Source of the DNA: Solirubrum koreensis
GTDB taxonomy: Bacteria; Bacteroidota; Bacteroidia; Cytophagales; Hymenobacteraceae
DNA: 64,000 nt
Direction: 5' to 3'
Assembly (NCBI RefSeq): GCF_039541855.1
Contig: NZ_BAABHA010000004.1
Span: 248,001-312,000, forward strand
The notes beneath the pieces were generated by a model, which saw only the letters and a list, made by a program, of their open reading frames with translations, made no database searches and was not told where the DNA came from. Both the position numbers and the translations under genes were made by a program. Positions 7,847 to 16,314 of the stretch are shown here, in pieces (position 1 is the first letter of the stretch; each line of letters opens with the position of its first letter).

Positions 7847-9010
7847 ATGCCGCTTACTGCCCCGTCTCCGCTTCGTCCGCGCCTGCGCTTTAACCGTCAC
7901 GAGTTGGCCGGCGCGTTCGGCGACTTGGGCACCGATTTGCCGCTGCTCATCGGTGTTATTGCGGCTTCGGGCGTCGACAGCGCGAGCGTGCTGGTTATGT
8001 TTGGGCTGATGCAGCTGTTCTCGGGCCTGTGGTACGGCATGCCCATGCCGGTGCAGCCGCTCAAGGCCTTTGCGGCGCTGGTTATTGCCCAGAAAATCCC
8101 CGGGCGCATCATTTTTGGTGGTGGCTTAGCTATTGGGGTTACCATGCTGCTGCTCACGCTCACGGGCCTCATCGATGCCCTGGCGCGGGTGGTGCCCAAA
8201 CCCGTGGTGCGCGGCATTCAGCTAGGCTTGGCGCTGCAATTGACTACGCTGGCCCTAAAAGAATACGTACCCGCCGATGGCCTGCCCGGTTACGCCCTAG
8301 CCGCGGCGGCCTTTCTTATTACCGTGGTGCTGCTTGGGCACCGACGCTGGCCGGCCGCGCTGGTCGTCATTGCGCTGGGCATTACCTACGCCCTCCTTTT
8401 CAAGCTCGACCTGGGGGAAGCCCAACGAGCCTTAGGCCTGCACCTGCCCAGCTGGTTCGTACCCTCGCGGGCCGATATCCTGACCGGTGCTGTGCTGCTG
8501 GCCCTGCCCCAAATTCCGTTGTCGCTCGGCAACTCTGTGCTGGCCACGCGCCAGGTAGCACAGGACTATTTCCCCGAGCGCGGCCTCACGGTGCGCAAAA
8601 TCAGCTTTACCTATGCCCTCATGAACCTGGTCAGCCCGTTTTTTGGGGGCTTTCCGGTGTGCCATGGTTCGGGCGGTATGGTAGGGCACTACGCCTTTGG
8701 AGCGCGTACGGGCGGTTCGGTGGTGCTGTACGGGGCTTTGTTTCTGGTGCTGGGGCTGTTCTTCAGCCAAGGGTTTGCGCAGGTGGTGCAAATTTTTCCG
8801 CTGCCGGTGCTGGGCATTCTGCTGCTGTTCGAAGCCCTTACGCTCGCCACGCTTCTGCGCGACGTGGCCGATTCGCGTGCCGACCTGCTGGTGGCTTTGC
8901 TGGTGGGCCTATTGTGCTGGGGGCTCCCCTACGGCTACCTCATAGGGATGAGCGTGGGCACCGCTACCTACTACGCCATGCAACGCGGGTGGATTGGGCT
9001 GGGCAAATAG
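7847..9010 (+). CDS. MOT1-type molybdate/sulfate transporter
   Basis: This 387-residue integral membrane protein has about 10-11 hydrophobic segments. It shows the two signatures of the MOT1 family: FNRHELAGAFGDLGTDLPLL near residue 17, and PVCHGSGGMVGHYAFGARTG near residue 275. MOT1 carriers take up molybdate, and some transport sulfate. The gene starts 34 bases after moeB in the same direction and is likely cotranscribed. It explains how the cell could feed the Moco island without an ABC-type ModABC system, which is not in the window. Substrate preference is inferred from context. Confidence 0.85.
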   Translation: MPLTAPSPLRPRLRFNRHELAGAFGDLGTDLPLLIGVIAASGVDSASVLVMFGLMQLFSGLWYGMPMPVQPLKAFAALVIAQKIPGRIIFGGGLAIGVTMLLLTLTGLIDALARVVPKPVVRGIQLGLALQLTTLALKEYVPADGLPGYALAAAAFLITVVLLGHRRWPAALVVIALGITYALLFKLDLGEAQRALGLHLPSWFVPSRADILTGAVLLALPQIPLSLGNSVLATRQVAQDYFPERGLTVRKISFTYALMNLVSPFFGGFPVCHGSGGMVGHYAFGARTGGSVVLYGALFLVLGLFFSQGFAQVVQIFPLPVLGILLLFEALTLATLLRDVADSRADLLVALLVGLLCWGLPYGYLIGMSVGTATYYAMQRGWIGLGK

Positions 9011-9362
9011 CCGTACGACTAAACCCGTTAATTGATTACCCTCAGTTGCTGTTCAACTTTGCTTGCGAGGCAAACGCAAAGGGCATCCCAGTAAGCCTTG
9101 CTCGCATTATTATAATTATACCAAATATTTAATTGACTATTCTAGGAAAATTCGATTAATTCTACAACTTTACTCTTTCTCAGAGTCTTGGCTTTCAGCT
9201 TCTCTTCAAGCGTGTCAGCCGGTGTTTCGCGGCTGTCTGCACCGTTCCGCTGTTCCTCCGCCGAGCCATTGGCCGGAAGTTGAAAAGTGCGTTACTCCTG
9301 CGCCCCACAGATGTTTCGGGGCGGTACTTCTGTGTGCTCCATACGCCCTTACCTGCCCCGCT
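9011..9362. other. Intergenic region with an AT-rich block upstream of the FG-GAP gene
   Basis: No convincing gene lies here. An open frame can be read from 9063 into the next gene, but its first 100 residues are low-quality and precede a good signal peptide start at 9363. Bases about 9100-9190 are clearly AT-rich and probably contain the promoter of the downstream gene; I found no perfect -33/-7 pair. An imperfect hairpin at about 9057-9080 could terminate the transporter transcript. Confidence 0.4.
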
Positions 9363-9923
9363 ATGCCTTCAGCCTTACTCCCCCGAACTGCCGTAATGCC
9401 TGCAGCATTTTTCTGGGTTCGGACTTGCCTGGTGACGGTACTGATTCCAGGAATAACGCCTCTAGCGCAAGCTCAATCGACAAGGCAACCCGTTATCAAG
9501 CCTGCTGACCATAAAGAGGCCAGCCTCTCCCGGCCTGACATTCGAACCCGGCGCGAACGGGCCGCGCCTGCCCTCACGGCCCTTTCACCCGCGCCCAACC
9601 AGCCCAACGCCCCGCGCACCAGCAATGTAGCGGCTACGTTTTCGGAACCCCTGAGCAATACCGCTGCCACCCGCAACGCCTTGGTCGTGTTCAGCGCCCA
9701 GCGTGGTGGCAAGCTCAGCGGCACAGCGGCGGTAAGTGGCAGCACCCTAACCTTCGACCCCGCCACCGATTTTCGGGCGGGCGAAACCGTTTCGGCTACC
9801 ATTACCACGGCCGTACAGGGCACCTCCGGCGACGTGCTACCCCGGTCCCAGGTGTTTCAGTTTAAAGCGGCGGTGAGCGGCGGTGAGCGGCGGCAGCGGC
9901 GCCTTCGGGTTGCCGGCCCTTAA
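9363..9923 (+). pseudogene. N-terminal part of a frameshifted T9SS-exported FG-GAP protein (signal peptide and Ig-like domain)
   Basis: This is the 5' part of a gene that continues in another frame from about 9883. From the ATG at 9363 the product has a hydrophobic signal peptide ending LAQAQS. A bacterial Ig-like (Big_5 type) domain follows, running from ALTALSPAPNQPNAPR to VFQFKAAVSGG. After that the frame turns into an Arg-rich run (ERRQRRLRVAGP) and stops. Two perfect copies of CGGTGAGCGG at 9871-9890 cause the shift. Removing one 10-base copy restores AVSGGSGAFGLPALNPEV and joins the domain smoothly to the FG-GAP repeats. The intact gene would span 9363-12957. Confidence 0.75.
9871..9890 (+). 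repeat. 10-bp perfect tandem duplication causing a frameshift
   Basis: CGGTGAGCGG occurs twice without a gap, at 9871-9880 and 9881-9890. A third, degenerate unit (CGGCAGCGGC) follows. Ten extra bases shift the reading frame of the exported FG-GAP protein gene by one. Whether this is real, phase-variable or a sequencing or assembly slip cannot be told from one sequence. Confidence 0.85.
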
Positions 9924-12900
9924 CCCAGAAGTTAGCGTGGATCCCAATCCACTGAATCCCGTTTTGGGCGACATCGACGGCGACGGCGACCTGGATATGC
10001 TGGTGCCTTCTACCGGTAGTGATGTGGTAAGTGTGCGGCTGAACAGCGGGTTGAACTCGGCCGGTTTTGTGGTGCCCGCCGCTAACGCCGCGGTAAGTGT
10101 GGCCGGCACACCCCGCACCGCGGTGCTGGGCGATGTGGACGGCGACGGCGACCTGGACCTGATTGCAACTCAGAATTTTTCGGGCAGCACAGTGAGCCTG
10201 CGCCTTAACAACGGCAGCGGCGTGTTTGCGCCCCCCGCCCTTAACCCCGAAATAAGCGCGGGCAGCAACCCCCTGAACGCAGCGCTGGGCGACGTAGACG
10301 GCGACGGCGACCTGGATTTACTGATCCTGAACAACGCCGACAACACCGCCAGCATACGACTGAATAGCGGGCTGAACTCGGCCAACTTCGTGGCCCCGGC
10401 TGCTAATGCGGAAGTTGGCGTGGGGGTGGCGCCGCTGGGGCTTGCGCTGGGCGATGTGGACGGCGACGGCGACCTGGATTTACTCACGGCCAGCAACGCC
10501 AACGGCTCGGGCAACACCGTGAGCGTGCGACTTAACAACGGCAGCGGCGCGTTTGCAGCTCCCGCCCTTAATCCCGAGGTAAGCGTGGGCTTGGGCCCCG
10601 TAACGGTGGCCTTGGGCGACCTGGACGGCGACGGCGACCTGGACCTGGTAACCAACAACTTCAACGCCAACACCGCCAGCATTCGGGTAAACAGCGGGCT
10701 GAACTCGGCCAACTTTGTAGCCCCGGCCGCTAATCCGGAGGTTGGCACCGGCCTTCGGCCCCAGAGCGCGGCCTTGGGCGATGTAGACGGCGACGGCGAC
10801 CTGGACTTGCTAACCGCTAACGTGGGCAGCAACGCCGTGAGCGTGCGCCTCAATAACGGCAGCGCAAACTTTACGCCCCCCGCCGTCAATGCCGAAATTC
10901 CCGTGGGCAACAACCCCACCGGACTGGCCTTAGGCGACCTGGACAACGACGGCGACCTGGATTTTGCAGCTTCCAACTTCGGCCCGGGTACCGTGAGCGT
11001 CCGTCTGAATGAAAACGCCACCGACCTGATTGTTTCCTCGCCCCAGAACGTGAGCGGCAGCTACAACAACGTTACCGTTACGGCTACCGGCGTGGCTACG
11101 CTTACGGGTGCGCTTACGGTGGCCACCAGCTTTACCGTGCAAACCGGCGGCACGCTAAACACGGCCTGCCAACCGCTGACCGGTGCCGGCGCCTTCACCC
11201 TGGCCGACGGTGCCGTACTAGTTATCTGCGACCCTGCCGGCATCAGCTTAACGGGCGCTACGGGCGCGGTGCAGCTAACCGGTACGCGCAGCTTCAGCCC
11301 CAATGCCACTTACGTTTACAACGGCTCCACGGCGCAAGTAACCGGCACCGGTTTGCCCTCACAGGTCCGTAACCTGCGGTCCGAAAACCCGGTTGCGCTT
11401 ACCCTGAGCGGGCCCACCAGCATAGCGCAGGTACTGACGGTAGCTGGCGCGGGCAACGTGTTGCTGAACGGGCAGGAACTGATGCTGCTCTCGGGCTCCG
11501 GTGGTACGGCCTTGGTGGTGAACAGCAGCACCGGCGTGGTGAGCGGCAGCACCGGGGTGATGCAGCGCGCTATTGAGGGCAGCGGCAACCCGGCCGGCAT
11601 TGGCTACCGGCATTACAGCTCCCCCGTAACCGGCAGCACCGTAGCCGATCTGGCCGCACATGGCTTTGCGCCTACGGTGAACTCAGCGTATAACTCGGCC
11701 ACTGAGCCCCTGGCTGTCAACCCTTTCCCCAACGTGTTCGGGTACGACCAGAACCGCCTAGCCCTGCCCCTAACCGGCATTACCGATTTCGATAAAGGCT
11801 GGTTTTCCCCCACTTCGCTCACCGATCCGCTGGTGGTGGGCCGGGGCTATACCGTTAACATTCCCAATTCGGCCGTGGTCGATTTTCGGGGCAGCTTTAA
11901 CCAGGGCACCGTAACCATTGGCGGCCTAAACCGCTTGGCACCAGTGCCCACGGCGTCTGCCGATCAAACCGGCTGGCACTTGGTGGGTAACCCCTACCCT
12001 TCGCCGCTCGACTGGGGCACCGTGCCCGATGCCAACCGTCCGAATGTAGACGCGGCGGTGTACGTGTTCCAGAGCACCAGCCAGTACGGCGGCATATACC
12101 GGTCGTTTGTGAACGGCACCGGGGCCGGCTCTGGGCTGATTGCCGCTGGTCAGGGCTTTTTTGTGCGGGCCAGCACCAGTGGCGCAACCGGCAGCATAAC
12201 CCTCACCAATGCCAACCGCAGCACCACGTACGCCAGTCAACCCGTTTTTCAGCGCCCGGTAAGTAACCGCCCGCAGGTACAGCTTACGTTGCGCAACGCC
12301 GCCGGCTCCCTCTCCGACGACGTGTACGTGTACGCCCAAGCCGGTGCCTCCCCAGCCTTCGACGGCCGCTTTGATGCGTACAAGCTTTTCAACAGCACCG
12401 GCCTTAACGTGGCCGCCGTGGGCAGCAACCGCGAAACATTATCGGTGCAGGGCCTGGCCCCGTTAACGGGCGCCGAGGTGGTAGTGCCGCTGCACGTGGG
12501 CGTACCCGTGGCTGGCACCTATTCGCTCCACGCGGCCCAGTTGGCCCTGTTGCCCGCCGGCACCCGCGCCTACCTGCGCGATGCCCAGAACGGCCGCGTA
12601 ATCGATTTTCACCAGCAAGCCACGTACACTTTTACTACCAGCCCCACAGCCCCGGTGGGTCGCTTCGCGCTGCTGCTGAGCCCGAGCCGCGCGCTGGCCG
12701 CCTCTTCCCCAGCCCTCGGCCAGCAGATAACCTTCTACCCCAACCCAGCACACGATGCAGTAACCGTTGAGTTACCGGCCGCGCTGCGCCAGCAAGTAAC
12801 CACCGTTACCCTGATGAGTGCGTTGGGGCAACTGGTTCGCACGTTCGAGCTTGCTGGCGCGGGCCCGTTGCCGCTGACGGGGCTGGCACCGGGCATATAC

Positions 12901-12957
12901 ACCCTGCGCTTCGTCACGCCGGCCGGCACGGTAGCCAAACGATTGGTGATTGAGTAA
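9883..12957 (+). CDS. FG-GAP (VCBS) repeat protein with T9SS C-terminal sorting domain (main part of a frameshifted gene)
   Basis: This open frame of about 1024 codons carries seven FG-GAP/VCBS-type units with calcium-binding loops of the form LGDVDGDGDLD, between residues about 25 and 380. They alternate between two subtypes, VSVRLNNGSG-x-F and ASIRLNSGLNS-x-NF. A long beta-rich middle region follows. The C-terminus (from ITFYPNPAHDAVTVELP to the end, TVAKRLVIE) is a type A T9SS sorting domain, so the mature protein is secreted or cell-surface. The apparent start at 9883 is only an internal GTG; the true start is at 9363 in the other frame, separated by the 10-base duplication. As it stands the product would lack a signal peptide and could not be exported. 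It interrupts the Moco genes and has no obvious link to them. Confidence 0.8.
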   Translation: MSGGSGAFGLPALNPEVSVDPNPLNPVLGDIDGDGDLDMLVPSTGSDVVSVRLNSGLNSAGFVVPAANAAVSVAGTPRTAVLGDVDGDGDLDLIATQNFSGSTVSLRLNNGSGVFAPPALNPEISAGSNPLNAALGDVDGDGDLDLLILNNADNTASIRLNSGLNSANFVAPAANAEVGVGVAPLGLALGDVDGDGDLDLLTASNANGSGNTVSVRLNNGSGAFAAPALNPEVSVGLGPVTVALGDLDGDGDLDLVTNNFNANTASIRVNSGLNSANFVAPAANPEVGTGLRPQSAALGDVDGDGDLDLLTANVGSNAVSVRLNNGSANFTPPAVNAEIPVGNNPTGLALGDLDNDGDLDFAASNFGPGTVSVRLNENATDLIVSSPQNVSGSYNNVTVTATGVATLTGALTVATSFTVQTGGTLNTACQPLTGAGAFTLADGAVLVICDPAGISLTGATGAVQLTGTRSFSPNATYVYNGSTAQVTGTGLPSQVRNLRSENPVALTLSGPTSIAQVLTVAGAGNVLLNGQELMLLSGSGGTALVVNSSTGVVSGSTGVMQRAIEGSGNPAGIGYRHYSSPVTGSTVADLAAHGFAPTVNSAYNSATEPLAVNPFPNVFGYDQNRLALPLTGITDFDKGWFSPTSLTDPLVVGRGYTVNIPNSAVVDFRGSFNQGTVTIGGLNRLAPVPTASADQTGWHLVGNPYPSPLDWGTVPDANRPNVDAAVYVFQSTSQYGGIYRSFVNGTGAGSGLIAAGQGFFVRASTSGATGSITLTNANRSTTYASQPVFQRPVSNRPQVQLTLRNAAGSLSDDVYVYAQAGASPAFDGRFDAYKLFNSTGLNVAAVGSNRETLSVQGLAPLTGAEVVVPLHVGVPVAGTYSLHAAQLALLPAGTRAYLRDAQNGRVIDFHQQATYTFTTSPTAPVGRFALLLSPSRALAASSPALGQQITFYPNPAHDAVTVELPAALRQQVTTVTLMSALGQLVRTFELAGAGPLPLTGLAPGIYTLRFVTPAGTVAKRLVIE
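9950..11010 (+). repeat. Tandem FG-GAP coding repeats (seven units, alternating subtypes)
   Basis: Seven near-identical DNA blocks encode LGD-x-D-x-DGDLD, spaced about 150 bases apart with strongly conserved codons (GGCGACGGCGACCTGG in most). Neighbouring blocks differ in their tails and odd and even blocks match each other, so the true repeat period is about 300 bases. This pattern favours expansion or contraction by recombination. Confidence 0.7.
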
Positions 12958-12987
12958 CCCCAACTGTCAGTTGCTCAGCCTGCATTG

Positions 12988-13791
12988 CTACAGAAACTTC
13001 GCCAGTGCAAGTTGGTACACGGGGTTTTCGGTCATGCCGTTGTGGCCAGCTCCGCGCAGCGTAATAAGCTGATCCTGGGGTTTGAGCAGCGGTTTAAGCT
13101 TCAGCGACGAGCCGTAGTACACCACTTCGTCCTGGTCGCCGTGGAAGACGACGACGGGGGCGGCCACGCGGGATAGCACCTCGTGGGTGCGCAGGGGGTA
13201 GCGCACCAATTGGCTGGGCACCCAGGGGTAATGATAGGCCGCCACGTCCTGCATGCTGTAATAGGGTGCCTGCAGCACGAGTAGCCGGGGCTGATGCCGG
13301 GCGGCCAGCCACGCTGCTACGCCCGTACCCAGGGAGTAGCCCAGCACCACAACTTTATTTTCGGGATACTCGGTAAGCAGGTGGCGGTAAGCAGCTTCTG
13401 CATCATTTAAAAGCTGTTCCTGGGTGCTGATGCGGCCTTCGCTTTTGCCGTAACCGCGGTAATCGAGCAGGAAAACGTCATAGCCTAAGCGGGTATACAC
13501 CGGAGCCACGCTGCCCCAAGCATCGAGGGCACCACCGTTGCCGTGTAGATAAAACACCAGCCCTTTGGGCGCGGTGGTGCGAAAGAGCAGGCCGTGCAGG
13601 CGGGTACCATCGGCGACGGTTACCCAACGTTCCTCAAACGGCTCGGGAAAGGAGAAGCGGTAGTCGGCAGGCAGTTTATTGGGAAAGAACAGCAGCTTTT
13701 CCTGAGCCATGTACAGGAGGGCGCAAACCACCAGGTACAGGCTTAGTGCCAAGCCCAGCAGCACAGCTAATATTTTCAACATTGGCATCAA
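12988..13791 (-). CDS. Alpha/beta hydrolase, BEM46/ABHD17-like
   Basis: This 267-residue protein has one N-terminal membrane helix (about residues 5-28) followed by an alpha/beta-hydrolase domain. YLHGNGG near residue 82 is the oxyanion-hole region, LLDYRGYGKSEG follows, and LGYSLGTGVA holds the nucleophile elbow (G-x-S-x-G). VVFHGDQDEVV supplies the likely Asp and GAGHNGM the His. It probably acts at the periplasmic face of the inner membrane on an ester or thioester; the substrate is unknown. It is convergent with the FG-GAP gene, with 30 bases between the stops. ATG codons at 13791 and 13782 are both possible. Confidence 0.85.
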   Translation of the reverse strand: MMPMLKILAVLLGLALSLYLVVCALLYMAQEKLLFFPNKLPADYRFSFPEPFEERWVTVADGTRLHGLLFRTTAPKGLVFYLHGNGGALDAWGSVAPVYTRLGYDVFLLDYRGYGKSEGRISTQEQLLNDAEAAYRHLLTEYPENKVVVLGYSLGTGVAAWLAARHQPRLLVLQAPYYSMQDVAAYHYPWVPSQLVRYPLRTHEVLSRVAAPVVVFHGDQDEVVYYGSSLKLKPLLKPQDQLITLRGAGHNGMTENPVYQLALAKFL

Positions 13792-14059
13792 AAGACTGGA
13801 GAAGGTAACCTATCAAGCGTACGTGCCGCTTATGGCAATTGGATGACCGGCTGTTCCTGAACTTCATCGTATGCAATTACTGCTGCACAAGTAGCAATTG
13901 TTTTACTTACAACAGATTACAGTAAAACCGCGTCATCTGGCAAATCACACAGCTTGGTGCGAGAGCGGCCCAACTACGTATTGTTGTTAAGTATTTTTTG
14001 GGCGACAAAACCGTTTTTGTGCCCTTGCAAGGACTTTTCACGCTGTGCTACTTCGTAGC
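13792..14059. other. Intergenic region, AT-richer
   Basis: These 268 bases hold the start region of the hydrolase (leftward) and of a small hypothetical gene (rightward). They are AT-richer than the flanking genes. A sequence near 13990-14000 (TATTTTTTG) is one base longer than the -7 consensus and has no TTG at the correct distance, so I do not claim a promoter. Confidence 0.3.
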
Positions 14060-14245
14060 ATGCAGATTACATCTCCACCCCTCGATATAGCAGAACGCCG
14101 ACGCATGGTGGCTTGGGCGTTGCGATTAACCAAGCATACTTATCTGGCCCCAACCCGTTACGAACGGAAGCTCCTGGGACGCTTCGTGGCAGGCGCCCTT
14201 ACGATTGACGAAGTGATAAAGCGCTTGGAGTCACCCCCGTTTTGA
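14060..14245 (+). CDS. Small hypothetical protein (61 residues)
   Basis: This short soluble protein begins MQITSPPLDIAERRRM and has a C-terminal helix-rich part, THTYLAPTRYERKLLGRF-like, ending LTIDEVIKRLESPPF. The end resembles a short helical segment also seen in small antitoxin-like and regulator proteins, but no toxin gene is adjacent and I do not assign a function. Codon use is GC-rich in third positions, which supports a real gene. An ATG 15 bases upstream (14045) is possible. It is tail-to-tail with moaA. Confidence 0.5.
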   Translation: MQITSPPLDIAERRRMVAWALRLTKHTYLAPTRYERKLLGRFVAGALTIDEVIKRLESPPF

Positions 14246-14284
14246 TAACGATGCGCTGGCCCTGGCTAGTTTGCGGCCTCCTGC

Positions 14285-15292
14285 TCAGCCGCCAATGGTC
14301 GACATCGACTCAAAACTGAGCTGGTGCACGGGGCGGCGTTGTTCGGCCTCGAACCCGTTAGCGGCGCGGTAGCGAAACGCCTGCGTGAGGGCCGTGCGCA
14401 GTTCTTCGTCGGTAGCACCGCCGCGCAACAGGGCCCGCACGTCGAGCACGCCTTGGTCGTAGAGGCAGGTTTTCAAGCCGCCTTCGGCCGTAATTCTAAT
14501 TCGGTTGCAGGTGCCGCAGAACGTACGCGAGTACGCTGCAATGATGCCTATGTGACCTGCATGGCCAGTCACGGCATAGTCGGTAGCGGTGGCGCCGGGG
14601 GCCGTGGGCACGGGCAGCAGCGGGCCGAAGTGCTGCTCCAGGTGCTGCCGAATGCGCACGTGGTTCCAGGGCAGCATGGCAGCGTGGCTACCTCCGTTAA
14701 AGGGCATTTCCTCAATAAAACGCACGCTCACGGGCAACTCGCGGGTTAACTCGGCCAGCGGCACCAGGTCTTCGATGTTCTGGCCATCCATCACCACCGC
14801 ATTCAGCTTTACCCGAATGCCAGCATCGAGCAGGGCGTAAAAGGTGTCGAGCACCTGGGGAAGCTCGTCGCGGCGGGTAATGCGCAGGAACCGGGCGCGG
14901 TCGAGGGTATCGAGGCTGAGGTTTACCGAGCGCACGCCCAGGCGCACGAGCTCTGGCACGTGTGGGGCCGTAAGCACGCCGTTTGTAGTTAGGCTGATGT
15001 CGTGGATGCCCGGTATTTGGCCGAGGCGCTCGATGAAAGGCAGCAAGCCACGCCGCACGAATGGTTCGCCGCCGGTGAGGCGCACTTTGCGCACGCCCAA
15101 ACCGGCCAATACGCTCACCACGCGCTCCATTTCCTCGTAGCTCAGCAATTCCTGGCGGGGCACGTAGGTTATGCCTTCCTCGGGCATGCAGTAAAAGCAG
15201 CGCAGGTTGCAGCGGTCCGTAACGGCCAGGCGCACGTATTCGAGCGGGCGACCGTGGGAATCGTACAACACAGATGGGGGGTCGACGGACAT
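14285..15292 (-). CDS. moaA: GTP 3',8-cyclase MoaA
   Basis: MoaA is the radical-SAM enzyme for the first step of Moco synthesis: it converts GTP to 3',8-cyclo-7,8-dihydro-GTP, which MoaC turns into cPMP. The 335-residue protein has the SAM-cluster motif CNLRCFYC (C28, C32, C35) and TGGEPFVRRGL. The C-terminal cluster motif is FCGTCNRIRITAEGGLKTC (positions about 260-280). It ends in the Gly-Gly tail (STIGG) needed for activity. It is divergent from moaD across 121 bases, so the two likely share a regulatory region. Confidence 0.97.
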   Translation of the reverse strand: MSVDPPSVLYDSHGRPLEYVRLAVTDRCNLRCFYCMPEEGITYVPRQELLSYEEMERVVSVLAGLGVRKVRLTGGEPFVRRGLLPFIERLGQIPGIHDISLTTNGVLTAPHVPELVRLGVRSVNLSLDTLDRARFLRITRRDELPQVLDTFYALLDAGIRVKLNAVVMDGQNIEDLVPLAELTRELPVSVRFIEEMPFNGGSHAAMLPWNHVRIRQHLEQHFGPLLPVPTAPGATATDYAVTGHAGHIGIIAAYSRTFCGTCNRIRITAEGGLKTCLYDQGVLDVRALLRGGATDEELRTALTQAFRYRAANGFEAEQRRPVHQLSFESMSTIGG

Positions 15293-15413
15293 GTTTTAGG
15301 GATACGACAACTCGCGAACCAAAGCGTGGCAACGGCGTGTACCGAACAAAGAACGCCGAACGGGCTTTTGTGTTCAATTTTACGTAATAAACCGCCGCCT
15401 TACCTTCCCGCCC

Positions 15414-15656
15414 ATGAACCTAGCCATTGCTCTTTTCGGCATTACCCGTGAAATTGTGGGCAGCTCCACGCTACAGCTCGATGTACCAGCCGGGCAATCG
15501 GTAGCCGAGCTACTGGCCCAGCTCCAGCGCACCTACCCGGCCCTTGGCCAGCTCAGCAGCCTGGCCGTGGCCGTAAACAATGAGTACGCCCAACCCGATG
15601 CCCGCCTGCACGAACGCGATGAAATTGCGCTGATTCCGCCCGTAAGCGGCGGGTAG
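15414..15656 (+). CDS. moaD: Molybdopterin synthase sulfur carrier subunit MoaD
   Basis: This 80-residue ubiquitin-fold protein ends in PPVSGG. The C-terminal Gly-Gly is adenylated by MoeB and then carries the thiocarboxylate used by MoaE. Length and ending are typical. It is followed after 107 bases by moaE in the same direction, and the gap is filled by a paired AT-rich element like that at 29-139. Confidence 0.95.
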   Translation: MNLAIALFGITREIVGSSTLQLDVPAGQSVAELLAQLQRTYPALGQLSSLAVAVNNEYAQPDARLHERDEIALIPPVSGG

Positions 15657-15659
15657 AAT

Positions 15660-15757
15660 CAATTAAAAAATTGAAAATGAAGAATTAAAAATTGGCACAT
15701 AACGGCAGGACCAGGTTCCCAGACGGCCCTCCAGCTCCTCATTTCTATTTTTAATCG
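15660..15757. repeat. AT-rich inverted-arm element between moaD and moaE
   Basis: Arm one (15660-15695) is an AT-rich run containing AATGAAGAATTAAAAATTGG. After about 40 GC-rich bases a shorter arm of opposite sense (about 15736-15757, with ATTTTTAAT) follows and ends just before the moaE start codon. Layout, spacer length and arm sequence match the element at 29-139. In both cases it sits between two co-directional genes of one pathway. Confidence 0.65.
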
Positions 15758-15763
15758 CCGAAA

Positions 15764-16180
15764 ATGCTCATAGACCTCACCGACCAGCCCATTGACGTTG
15801 CCGCGGCCTTGCAAGCGGTGCAAGCCGATGGTGCCGGCGCCGTTAACGCCTTCATCGGTACCATTCGCAACCAAAGCACCGGCCGGCGCGTGGTGCGCCT
15901 GCATTACGAGGCCTACGATGCCATGGCCCTGCACCAATTGCGCCGGGTGGCCGAGCAGGCCCAGGAGAAATGGCCCATGCTGCAAGAGGTAGCCGTGGTA
16001 CACCGTAAAGGCACGCTGGAAATCGGCGACGTGGCTGTGGTAGTGGCCGTTTCCACCCCGCACCGCGCCGAGTCGTTTGCCGCGTGCCAGTACATTATCG
16101 ACACGCTGAAACAGGTAGTGCCCATTTGGAAGAAGGAAGAATACGAGGACGGTACGGTGTGGGTGGCGGCGCATCCGTAG
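15764..16180 (+). CDS. moaE: Molybdopterin synthase catalytic subunit MoaE
   Basis: MoaE joins with MoaD to convert cPMP to molybdopterin by inserting two sulfurs. The 138-residue protein has the family segments AFIGTIRNQSTGRRV and LHYEAYDAMA. It also has IGDVAVVVAVSTPHRAESF and the C-terminal lysine motif WKKEEYEDG (about residues 121-129), which includes the active-site lysine. Length is slightly under the E. coli protein, as is common in Bacteroidota. It is convergent with the mobA fusion, separated by two hairpins. Confidence 0.96.
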   Translation: MLIDLTDQPIDVAAALQAVQADGAGAVNAFIGTIRNQSTGRRVVRLHYEAYDAMALHQLRRVAEQAQEKWPMLQEVAVVHRKGTLEIGDVAVVVAVSTPHRAESFAACQYIIDTLKQVVPIWKKEEYEDGTVWVAAHP

Positions 16181-16196
16181 GGCCTCACCCCCCCAC

Positions 16197-16219
16197 CCCC
16201 CTCTCCAAAAGAGAGGGGG
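16197..16219. terminator. C-rich/G-rich hairpin downstream of moaE
   Basis: A 9-base stem (CCCCCTCTC with GAGAGGGGG) encloses the loop CAAAA. A preceding C-rich run and trailing GAGCC make this look like a common Bacteroidota intergenic hairpin repeat. It may end moaE transcription, although there is no T-run. Confidence 0.45.
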
Positions 16220-16254
16220 AGCCAGAAGTCAGCAACGATTCCGTTCAACGACGC

Positions 16255-16283
16255 GGGGCCGGCAAGCTTAGCTTGCCGGCCCC
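16255..16283. terminator. 13-bp perfect hairpin between convergent moaE and mobA
   Basis: GGGGCCGGCAAGC pairs perfectly with GCTTGCCGGCCCC around the 3-base loop TTA. It lies between the stops of two convergent genes and could act in both directions. A T-run is lacking, so rho-independent termination is inferred from stem strength and position. Confidence 0.6.
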
Positions 16284-16314
16284 GCCCGGTTCCGCGCATT
16301 TCGTGCCCCTTGGT

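Noticed and set aside
9063..9362. Upstream extension of the frameshifted FG-GAP gene
   Set aside because: The first 100 residues are uncharacteristic, partly from an AT-rich promoter-like block, and would bury the signal peptide that begins at 9363.
13990..14000. Possible -7 promoter box TATTTTTTG before the small hypothetical gene
   Set aside because: It is one base longer than TAnnTTTG and lacks a TTG at 17-23 bases upstream.
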